A DNA stretch of 64,000 nucleotides from Sphingomonas dokdonensis (lineage in GTDB: Bacteria > Pseudomonadota > Alphaproteobacteria > Sphingomonadales > Sphingomonadaceae), in NCBI RefSeq assembly GCF_002197685.1, contig NZ_NBBI01000007.1, positions 1 to 64,000 of the forward strand, given 5' to 3'. Under the pieces are notes generated by a model. The model did not search any database, was not told where the DNA came from, and worked only from the letters and a program-made list of their open reading frames with translations. Positions 32,518 through 39,161 of this stretch are shown here, in pieces; position 1 is the stretch's first letter; each line of letters begins with the position of its first letter. The position numbers were made by a program, and so were the translations under genes.

Positions 32518-32535
32518 AATTGCAGCCCTGCAATT
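32518..32535. promoter_or_regulatory. parS-like palindrome, copy 3
   Basis: AATTGCAG-CC-CTGCAATT, identical to copy 1, sits between the parA stop and the parB ribosome site. If parB began at the upstream in-frame ATG (near 32502) the site would be inside its coding region. Confidence 0.7.
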
Positions 32536-32555
32536 TGCCGCGGGAGGAACTGGCG

Positions 32556-33596
32556 ATGAGCTCCAAGAACAAGAGTTTCATGGCCGATCTGGTATCCTCG
32601 GTCGAACCGGCTGCCGATCAGCCGGACCGGCCGACCCGGCTGGGCGTGGGCGTTCTGGGCGGCCGCAACAACCGGCTCGCCGATCTCGCGTCGGGCGCCG
32701 TCGTCAACAACCCCCAGGAGTTGGTCGATCCTGCGCGATGCCGCATCTGGGATCGTCATAACCGCGACTATGCCGCACTCAACGAGGAACGCTGCGGCGA
32801 CCTGATCGAGAGCATCCTTGCGCAGGGCAAGCAGGAGGTGCCGGCGATCGTCCGGCGCATCCAGAGCGACGACCATGACTTCGAGATCATCTGCGGCGCA
32901 CGGCGGCACTGGGCAGTGTCGTGGCTGCGCGCGCACAATCATCCGGAGATCCGCTATCTCGTTGAGATCCGTAATTTAACTGACGAGCAGGCGTTTCGCA
33001 TCGCCGACTTGGAAAATCGCGCACGCGAGGATCTGAGCGATCTGGAGCGCGCACGCGATTATCTGAAAGCGCTGGGCCTCTATTACGATAACAGCCAGAA
33101 GCAGATGGCAAAACGGCTCAACCAATCGGAGGCCTGGCTCAGCCGATACCTCGACCTCGCGCGACTGCCCGACGATCTGGTGCAGGCATTTCCCGATCCG
33201 TTCGATTTGAAGATCTCCCACATCACCAGCCTGAAGCCGATCCTCAAGCCCGAGGACATGCGTGCCAAGGTGCTGGCCGAGGCGCGGAGGATCCATGCGG
33301 CGCGCACGGCGGGGGAGGGCGCTGTGCCGCTCAACGCGCCGGAGATGATCCGCGCCCTGGTCGCCGCGGCTGGCGCTGCGGGGGAAAATCGAAAGAAGGC
33401 GAAGCCGGCTCACGCCCCCAAGAGGTCAGGTTCCGGCGAGACGGTGGTCCATAGCGCAGCGGGCGCGCCCCTGTTGCGGGTGGACGCCAAGGACCGACGC
33501 GGCGTTACCGTCACGCTTTTTCACAAGGGGGGCGGCTCTCGCGCCGAGGCCGAAGCCGCGCTGCGCGACCTTCTCGCCAATCACTGGGCCGATTGA
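32556..33596 (+). CDS. parB: ParB centromere-binding protein
   Basis: A 346-aa ParB/Spo0J-family protein. CTP-binding motifs are visible as ICGARRHWA (GARR at 114-117) and DLENRAREDLSDLERA (ENxxR at 153-157), followed by the helix-turn-helix KQMAKRLNQSEAWLSRYLDLARLP (about 182-205) that reads parS. The C-terminal part (KGGGSRAEAEAALRDLL) is a dimerisation tail. Start at 32556 has GGGAGGA 7 nt upstream. It should load onto the parS-like palindromes and spread as a CTP-dependent clamp. Confidence 0.95.
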   Translation: MSSKNKSFMADLVSSVEPAADQPDRPTRLGVGVLGGRNNRLADLASGAVVNNPQELVDPARCRIWDRHNRDYAALNEERCGDLIESILAQGKQEVPAIVRRIQSDDHDFEIICGARRHWAVSWLRAHNHPEIRYLVEIRNLTDEQAFRIADLENRAREDLSDLERARDYLKALGLYYDNSQKQMAKRLNQSEAWLSRYLDLARLPDDLVQAFPDPFDLKISHITSLKPILKPEDMRAKVLAEARRIHAARTAGEGAVPLNAPEMIRALVAAAGAAGENRKKAKPAHAPKRSGSGETVVHSAAGAPLLRVDAKDRRGVTVTLFHKGGGSRAEAEAALRDLLANHWAD

Positions 33597-33627
33597 TTGT
33601 CGCGGCGTCTGGTTTTGCGCTTGTGCC

Positions 33628-34731
33628 TTAGCCGGTCGCGAACAGCGGTAGGGCAGGGGCCTCCTCCTGCGCTGCGGGGGGCTCGAAGTTGGAGACGGTG
33701 ACGCCGACCAGCCGAATGCCGCTTTCGGGCGGGTAGATCGAGCGCACGAGGTCGAGGCTCGCCTGACGCAGCAGCGCCTGATCGACGATCGCCCCCGTGT
33801 GGCTGCGGCTGCGGGTGATCTGGCGAAAATCCTGGAACTTGATCTTCACCGTCACGGTGCGGCCGAACGCCTGCGCGCGTTCGCACCATTGCCACACATC
33901 GTCCGCCATGCGCAGCACGCCGGCCTCGATCTCGGCCGGCTCGGTAAGATCTTTCTTGAACGTCGTCTCTGAGCCGGACGACTTGCGCGTGCGATGCGGG
34001 TTCACCGGTCGGTGATCCTGCGCGCGGGCGATGGCATGGTACCAATCGGCTGCGCTGCCGAAGTGCTGTTCCAGGAACGCGCGCGATTTCGCGCGCAGGT
34101 CCGCGCCCGTTTCGATACCTAGACGCTTCATCTTTGCCGCGGTCACCGGACCGACCCCGTGGAAGCGCGAGACGGGCAATGTCTCGACCCAAGCGGCCCC
34201 CATGTCGGGGGTGACGGCGAACTGGCCGTTGGGCTTGCGGTGATCGGAGGCGAGCTTGGCGAGGAACTTGTTGTAGCTGACTCCGGCAGAGGCGGTGAGG
34301 CCCGTTTCGGCCAGGATGCGCGCGCGGATCGCCTTGGCCGTTGCCCAGGCGGTGGGCAGCCCGGCGCGGTTCGCCGTGACGTCCAGATATGCCTCGTCGA
34401 GCGACAGCGGCTGGATCAGATCGGTGAACTCGGCGAAGATCGCGTGGATCTGCTGCGACACCGCCTTGTACACTTCGAACCGCGGACGCACGAACATGAG
34501 GTCAGGGCAGCGGCGCAGGGCGGTGACCGAGGGCAGGGCGGAGCGGACCCCGAACGCCCGCGCCTCATAGCTCGCCGCCGCGACCACGCCGCGCGCGTTC
34601 GGCGACCCGACCGCGACCGGCTTTCCCTGCAGATCGGGATCGTCGCGCTGCTCCACCGACGCGAAAAAGGCATCCATGTCGACATGGATGATCTTGCGAA
34701 TCGATCCCGCGTCCTGGCCGCCAGCGTCCAT
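33628..34731 (-). CDS. dinB: DNA polymerase IV (Y-family translesion polymerase)
   Basis: Y-family motifs are clear: KIIHVDMDAFFASVEQRDDP with the first metal aspartates (15-34), GVVAAASYEARAFGV, the catalytic SLDEAYLDVT, SAGVSYNKFLAKLASDHRKPNGQ, and the little-finger domain from about 230. Length (367 aa) is typical. The ATG at 34731 starts directly before the conserved region, and a GAAC-N7-GAAC SOS box lies 23 bp upstream, so the gene should be induced by DNA damage. It converges on parB. Plasmid-borne dinB copies can raise mutation rates of the host. Confidence 0.95.
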   Translation of the reverse strand: MDAGGQDAGSIRKIIHVDMDAFFASVEQRDDPDLQGKPVAVGSPNARGVVAAASYEARAFGVRSALPSVTALRRCPDLMFVRPRFEVYKAVSQQIHAIFAEFTDLIQPLSLDEAYLDVTANRAGLPTAWATAKAIRARILAETGLTASAGVSYNKFLAKLASDHRKPNGQFAVTPDMGAAWVETLPVSRFHGVGPVTAAKMKRLGIETGADLRAKSRAFLEQHFGSAADWYHAIARAQDHRPVNPHRTRKSSGSETTFKKDLTEPAEIEAGVLRMADDVWQWCERAQAFGRTVTVKIKFQDFRQITRSRSHTGAIVDQALLRQASLDLVRSIYPPESGIRLVGVTVSNFEPPAAQEEAPALPLFATG

Positions 34732-35149
34732 GGGCACGGGGTATAGCAGTGGAAGAACACAAACGGAACAGCGGATTGATGCGGTGGGGGAGCTGGTGTG
34801 CCCGTGCCACGCGCACCGCTCGTTTGCTCCCGAAAAATGCGAGCGACAAGCCAGCCGCGCTGCCATGTCCCGAACCGTGCCTCGCCGAAGGCTGGCACGA
34901 ACGGCAGGTGTGCGAAACTATCTTACCTCGGCTTCTCTTGCGGACGGCGCCTCACCACGCGCGCACGTCGGCAGGGGAGGGGCGCCGCGCCGTGCCGAGC
35001 CATAGCGCGGACGGGCTGACGCATATCGGCAGCATTGCCATGCTAGATGCGTGGAACGACCGCGCCGGTGCCGCGCTGTAGCATCGGGCGGCGTAGTTGC
35101 GGCGCCACGGTAACGGCCGGGCGCATGGCCCTGGCGAGATGGAGTATTC
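34732..35149. other. 418-bp gap between dinB and the glutaredoxin gene
   Basis: Apart from the SOS box at its left end I see no gene or clear structure. Short open frames exist on both strands but none has protein-like composition. Confidence 0.5.
34755..34769 (-). promoter_or_regulatory. LexA-binding SOS box of dinB
   Basis: GAACACAAACGGAAC is an exact GAAC-N7-GAAC, on the coding strand GTTC-N7-GTTC, the alphaproteobacterial LexA consensus. It is 23 bp upstream of the dinB start codon. Confidence 0.85.
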
Positions 35150-35392
35150 ATGGCCGACAAGAAAGCGATCCTGTATCGCATGATCCTGCCCGATCACACC
35201 TGCCCCTTCGGCGTGCGCGCGAAGGCGATCCTGGAGGAGGCGGGCTATGAGGTGGACGACCGCATCCTCTCATCGCGTGCCGACACGGACGCGTTCAAGG
35301 CCGAGCATGGCGTGGAAACGACGCCGCAGGTGTTCATCGATGGCGAGCGGATCGGCGGCAGCGACGATCTGGAACGGTATCTGGCGGCATGA
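35150..35392 (+). CDS. Glutaredoxin (CPFG active site)
   Basis: An 80-aa glutaredoxin with the active site HTCPFG (Cys at 18, one-thiol form CPFG), the cis-proline region ETTPQVFIDGERIGGSDDLERY and no extra domains. It aligns along its length with the glutaredoxin half of the fusion at 1212-1973 (shared RADTDAFKAEH/RAETDAFKAEH, TTPQxFIDG, GGxDDL). It overlaps tspO by 4 nt (ATGA), so the two are co-translated. A role in thiol/glutathione redox control is likely. Confidence 0.9.
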   Translation: MADKKAILYRMILPDHTCPFGVRAKAILEEAGYEVDDRILSSRADTDAFKAEHGVETTPQVFIDGERIGGSDDLERYLAA

Positions 35393-35946
35393 TCGCGGCG
35401 ACCACCACGCCCTCGAAGGGGTTTTCGCGCCCTGCCGCCGCCGCCATCGTGGCCGGCGTGCTGGGCGCCAGCGCGCTGCTCGGCCGGCGCAACGCCCCCG
35501 ACAAGGCCCATCCGCGCACCCGTGCCTGGTACAAACGCCTCGACAAGCCCGGCATCACCCCGCCCGACGGCGTATTCGGCGCGGTGTGGCCGGCGCTGGA
35601 AAGCGGGCTGGCGGCGGGCGGCTATCGCCTGCTGCGCCAGCCGGCGGGCGCCACGCGCAATCTGGCGCTGGGGCTGTGGCTGCTCAACACCGGCATGATC
35701 GGCGGCTGGACCGAATTGTTCTTCCGCAAGCACAAGCTGGGCGCAAGTGCGGCCGCGTCGGGCGCAATGGTGGCGAGCGGGGCAGGGTATGTCGCGTCCG
35801 CCGCGCGTGCCGATCGCCCCGCGGCGCTGCTCGGCGTGCCGTTCGTCGCCTGGGTCGGCTTCGCCACGATGCTCGCCGAGCAGGTGTGGCAACGCAACAC
35901 CGGCCGGATCCAGGATCGTGATCCCGCGCAATCCGCCGGCGCCTGA
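35389..35946 (+). CDS. tspO: TspO/MBR-family tryptophan-rich sensory protein
   Basis: An 185-aa protein with the TspO signature WYKRLDKPGITPPDGVFGAVWPALE, then LWLLNTGMIGGWTELFFRKHKLG, and helices to the C-terminus, five membrane segments in all. TspO proteins bind porphyrins and respond to oxidative stress. The N-terminus is extended by about 45 residues compared with short bacterial TspO. It overlaps the glutaredoxin gene, a context that supports a role in redox stress. Confidence 0.8.
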   Translation: MIAATTTPSKGFSRPAAAAIVAGVLGASALLGRRNAPDKAHPRTRAWYKRLDKPGITPPDGVFGAVWPALESGLAAGGYRLLRQPAGATRNLALGLWLLNTGMIGGWTELFFRKHKLGASAAASGAMVASGAGYVASAARADRPAALLGVPFVAWVGFATMLAEQVWQRNTGRIQDRDPAQSAGA

Positions 35947-36054
35947 CGCGTGTGAGACCCTGCACCGGTGCCGTCCGAGGCTTTGTGGCGGCACCAAGGT
36001 GGCACGAACACCGGCAATCACCGGGGCGGTGCCCCCGATCACTCGCGCGGCGCG

Positions 36055-37203
36055 TCAGCGGGTCGGCGGGGCGCCGGCGTCGGCTTCCTCAGTGAGGTCC
36101 AACGTTTCATAACCGCCGATCGCGACGCGACGGCTGATCAGGCTGCCGCTGGGAACGCGATATTGCGAGCGGCGCGTCAGCCGCTCGACCTTGTAATAGC
36201 CTTGCACATCGTCGTCGGCGCCGGCGGGGCGGGCGGAGTAGCGACGGCCGGCAATCTGCTCCAGCACCAGCGCGGTCCACGGATTGCCCCGGGACGAGCG
36301 CAGCACCTCGGCGTCCGCCGTCTCCCCGTTGGGTCGGATCCAGAAGCCGAAGTCGGCCCATTGGATGGCATCGAGTTCGCTGCTGCGGATCGGATCGGGA
36401 TCGACATCGCCGAACTTGCGGGCACGGTCGCGCGCGGCGGCCCGCTCAGCCGCCGCATCCAGCGCATAGGCCGGCGCCTTGAGCAACACGGGCGCTTCGT
36501 CCTGCCCCTGTCCAAGCGAGCGGATCAGCCGGTCGAGCTCCGGCCCTTCCGCATCCTTTGCGGCGAGGCGCAGCCGGAGGACGCGCAGCGCGGTGGCATA
36601 GCCTGGCTGCGCCGCGATGGCGCGCGCGTCGAGCTCGTCAAGCTTTGCGCGTGCTTGCCTGGGCTTGTCGGTCGCGGCGAGCAGCCAGGCGCGCTTCATG
36701 CCCGCCAGCATTGCCGCGCGATCGTTGCCCGCCGCGAGCGCTGCCTCCTCGCTGCTGCGGTAGGCCATTTCGGCGCGCGCGGCGGTGCCGGTCTTCAGCC
36801 ACATGTCGCCCAGCGCGGTGGTGGCGGCGAGGACGTTGGGATCGTCGGGCGGCAGATTGTCACGCAGGGTGCGCACCTGATTGGCCACTGCCTTGCGGTA
36901 ATCGCCCTGGTTGCCCTCGTGCAGCGCGACGGTGGCGTACGCTTCGTAGATCGCGGCGACCGGCTTGGGATCGCTCGCCGCCTTGTCCTTGTTGCGCGAC
37001 ACCGCGCCGGCAAGCACCGACTTGGCGGCAAGGTAATCGCCGGTACGAAAGCGCGCCTCGGCCAGCGCGATGCTCGCCTGCGCATCGCGCAGCGGCGTGC
37101 AGCCGCGCTCCTTGCAGATCGCATGCGCCTCCTCCAGCCGCTTGCCGGTGATTACGATGTCGTTCGAGGCAGCCTGTGCGAGCAACAGTAGAAGCAGCGA
37201 CAT
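36055..37203 (-). CDS. TPR-like periplasmic protein with a TonB C-terminal-like domain
   Basis: A short hydrophobic leader (MSLLLLLLAQAAS) precedes a helical, alanine-rich region with tetratricopeptide-like pairs (AEARFRTGDYLAAKSVLAGAV; ALGDMWLKTGTAARAEMAYRSSEEAALAAG). The last 120 residues contain WADFGFWIRPNGETADAEVLRSSRGNPWTALVLEQIAGRRYSA, the look of a TonB C-terminal fold. An envelope role is likely. No standard TonB helix with a proline-rich spacer is present, so it is not a classic energy transducer. Confidence 0.65.
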   Translation of the reverse strand: MSLLLLLLAQAASNDIVITGKRLEEAHAICKERGCTPLRDAQASIALAEARFRTGDYLAAKSVLAGAVSRNKDKAASDPKPVAAIYEAYATVALHEGNQGDYRKAVANQVRTLRDNLPPDDPNVLAATTALGDMWLKTGTAARAEMAYRSSEEAALAAGNDRAAMLAGMKRAWLLAATDKPRQARAKLDELDARAIAAQPGYATALRVLRLRLAAKDAEGPELDRLIRSLGQGQDEAPVLLKAPAYALDAAAERAAARDRARKFGDVDPDPIRSSELDAIQWADFGFWIRPNGETADAEVLRSSRGNPWTALVLEQIAGRRYSARPAGADDDVQGYYKVERLTRRSQYRVPSGSLISRRVAIGGYETLDLTEEADAGAPPTR

Positions 37204-37327
37204 TTCCGATCTCCCGTGTCGGTTTCATCCGAGCCTATACGCGTCTTCCGCTGCGACAAGCCCGGCAGCAGCGCTGTCGCATCGATCGCGCGTTACATCC
37301 GCCCGCAACGCGCCTAGCATCGCCGCC

Positions 37328-38314
37328 ATGGCGCAGAACCGTTATTACCACGGCCCGGTAAGCGATCATTTCGATGGCACCCGCTTCTTCAACCCCGGCC
37401 AGTCCTCCACCGATCGCGGCCTGCGCGCACTGCTGCGCTGGAAGATGGCGGGTGCGGCGGCGCGCTGGCCGGCAAACGTGCCGATGAAGCCGGCGCGGCC
37501 CGGCGCGTCGGTTGCCGGGCTGCGCATCACCATGGTGGGCCATGCCAGCGTGCTGATCCAGGTGGCCGGCGTGAACATCCTCACCGATCCCGTCTGGTCG
37601 CCGCGCGCCAGCCCGTTTCGCTGGGCCGGGCCGAAGCGGGTGACGCGGCCCGGCATCGCGTTCGACGACCTGCCGCCGATCCACGCCGTGCTCCTCAGCC
37701 ATTGCCATTACGACCATTTCGACATGGCGACGCTGCGCCGGCTGCACGCACGCGACGCGCCGCTGTTCGCCATGCCGCTCGGCAATGATACGATCCTGAA
37801 GGCGGGCGTGCCGGGCGCGCGCTGCGTGGTGGGCGACTGGTGGGACCGGCTGGCGCTGGGGGAGGGGATCGCCACCACGCTGACCCCGGCGTACCATTGG
37901 GCGAACCGCTGGCCGAGCGACGTACGCATGGCGCTGTGGGGTGGACATTATCTCCACACGCCGGCGGGCAGCGTGTGGTTCGTCGGCGACACCGGTTATG
38001 GCGACGGCGCGATCTTCCCGGCCGTGGCCGAGCGGCTGGGCAGCCCCGATGCGGCGCTGATCCCGATCGGCGCCTATGAGCCGCGATGGTTCATGGCGGC
38101 ACAGCATGTGAACCCGGCGGAGGCGGTGCGCATCTTCGACGCGGTCGGCGCTCGCTGGGCGGTCGGCATCCATTGGGGCACGTTTCAGCTGACCGACGAG
38201 CCGCGCGAGGCGCCGCGCGACGCACTCGCCGCCGCGCTGGCGGACGCTGGCATCGCGCCCGATCGCTTCATCGCGGGCGAAGCGGGCACGGTATACGAAG
38301 GAGCGGCGGGATGA
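37328..38314 (+). CDS. Metallo-beta-lactamase-fold hydrolase (NAPE-PLD/UlaG-like)
   Basis: The zinc motif HxHxDH is visible in LLSHCHYDHFD, preceded by MVGHASVLIQVAG and NILTDPVWSPRASP and followed by WFVGDTGYGDG and IHWGTFQLTDEP near the end. This is the pattern of the NAPE-hydrolysing phospholipase D / YfhI-type branch. Length is 328 aa. The ATG at 37328 is chosen because the conserved NRYYHGPVSDHFDG begins there; no good ribosome site is seen. Substrate unknown. Confidence 0.85.
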   Translation: MAQNRYYHGPVSDHFDGTRFFNPGQSSTDRGLRALLRWKMAGAAARWPANVPMKPARPGASVAGLRITMVGHASVLIQVAGVNILTDPVWSPRASPFRWAGPKRVTRPGIAFDDLPPIHAVLLSHCHYDHFDMATLRRLHARDAPLFAMPLGNDTILKAGVPGARCVVGDWWDRLALGEGIATTLTPAYHWANRWPSDVRMALWGGHYLHTPAGSVWFVGDTGYGDGAIFPAVAERLGSPDAALIPIGAYEPRWFMAAQHVNPAEAVRIFDAVGARWAVGIHWGTFQLTDEPREAPRDALAAALADAGIAPDRFIAGEAGTVYEGAAG

Positions 38315-38491
38315 AGCGCGGCGCGCACCCTTCCTTTTTTTCGGCCATTCGCCTATAGCGAGCGGGCTGAACGTCGCCTGCGACGGATGATGGGCCGCTT
38401 CGGCTCCTCCCCTTGTCCCTTTCTAGCCTCACGACGCCGGGATGTGCCGCTGTTGGCGCATGCCCGACACCCATGGGACAAGGATATTCTC

Positions 38492-38698
38492 ATGATCACC
38501 GGCACCGTAAAATTCTTCAATAATGACAAGGGCTTCGGCTTCATCGCGCCCGAGGACGGCAGCAGCGATGCTTTTGTGCACATTTCGGCCGTGGAGCGCG
38601 CCGGCATGCGCACGCTCGATAAGGACCAGCGCGTCACCTATGAGCTGGAGACCGATCGTCGTGGCAAGACGTCCGCGGTGAACCTGCGCGAGGCGTGA
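38492..38698 (+). CDS. Cold-shock protein (CspA family)
   Basis: The 68-aa protein is a cold-shock domain with RNP1 KGFGFI and RNP2 AFVHIS, beginning ITGTVKFFNNDKGFGFIAPEDG. It binds single-stranded RNA and acts as a chaperone or antiterminator. The ATG at 38492 follows AAGGA by 7 nt. A 177-bp leader separates it from the upstream gene, and such leaders often fold as cold-sensitive RNA switches. No specific cold-box could be identified. Confidence 0.95.
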   Translation: MITGTVKFFNNDKGFGFIAPEDGSSDAFVHISAVERAGMRTLDKDQRVTYELETDRRGKTSAVNLREA

Positions 38699-38738
38699 TC
38701 ACATGTGGCGCGGGGAGGGGCATCCTTCCCGCCGCCGC

Positions 38739-38761
38739 TGCGGAGCGCCGCACCCGCTTTT
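38739..38761 (+). terminator. Weak terminator after the cold-shock gene
   Basis: TGCGG-AGCG-CCGCA (38739-38752) followed by CCCGC and TTTT. A second hairpin lies just upstream (GCGGGGAGG at 38710-38718 with CCTTCCCGC at 38724-38732, one G-T pair). Confidence 0.4.
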
Positions 38762-38786
38762 CCCCTTCCGCCATCCGTGAGGCGAT

Positions 38787-38996
38787 ATGTCCAGAATTCC
38801 CGTTGCCCGCTTCCTGATCGCCAAGGACGAAAGCGGCCTTTTCCGGCTCACCGTTCGCGATACGCGGTTCAATTCGCAAGGCTACCCGATCGTGACCTCG
38901 TCGCTGCAGGAGGAGACGTTCAAGACCGCCGCCGCCGCGCGCGCCTTTGCCAAGGCCGAGTTCGGTGCCGAGGCGGGCCAGTTCGCCTCGAAGTAA
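38787..38996 (+). CDS. Small hypothetical protein (69 aa)
   Basis: A 69-aa soluble protein, MSRIPVARFLIAKDESGLFR followed by LTVRDTRFNSQGYPIVTSSL and an alanine-rich C-terminal helix with AFAKAEFGAE. GAGG lies just before the ATG. The alternating strands suggest a small beta fold with a terminal helix. No family recognised; it looks like a genuine gene by composition and ribosome site. Confidence 0.55.
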   Translation: MSRIPVARFLIAKDESGLFRLTVRDTRFNSQGYPIVTSSLQEETFKTAAAARAFAKAEFGAEAGQFASK

Positions 38997-39018
38997 CGCG
39001 CGCTTCTGACGAAAAAAT

Positions 39019-39049
39019 GGGGCGGCCACCGCCTGGACGGTGCCGCCCC
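39019..39049 (-). terminator. Intrinsic terminator of the GH3/TonB receptor operon
   Basis: GGGGCGG-C-CACCG pairs with CGGTG-CCGCCCC (39019-39049), one base bulged. On the minus strand the hairpin is followed by ATTTTTTC. It lies 112 bp past the stop of the TonB receptor gene. Confidence 0.75.
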
Positions 39050-39161
39050 GCAAGAGCCGCTTGCCTGGAACCCCGGTCGGGGAAGATCAAATAACCGGAG
39101 GCTCGTCGGCGCGGCGGACCGGCCGGTGGACACGCCGCACGGGCGCGCCACCGGCGAGCGA

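Noticed and set aside
28331..34731. Classical chromosomal parS (TGTTTCACGTGAAACA) or a DnaA box near the partition genes
   Set aside because: Neither sequence was found in this block by eye. Only the AATTGCAG-type palindromes are present.
34749..35081. Plus-strand frame between dinB and the glutaredoxin gene
   Set aside because: Composition is not protein-like, it begins over the SOS box, and no motif is present.
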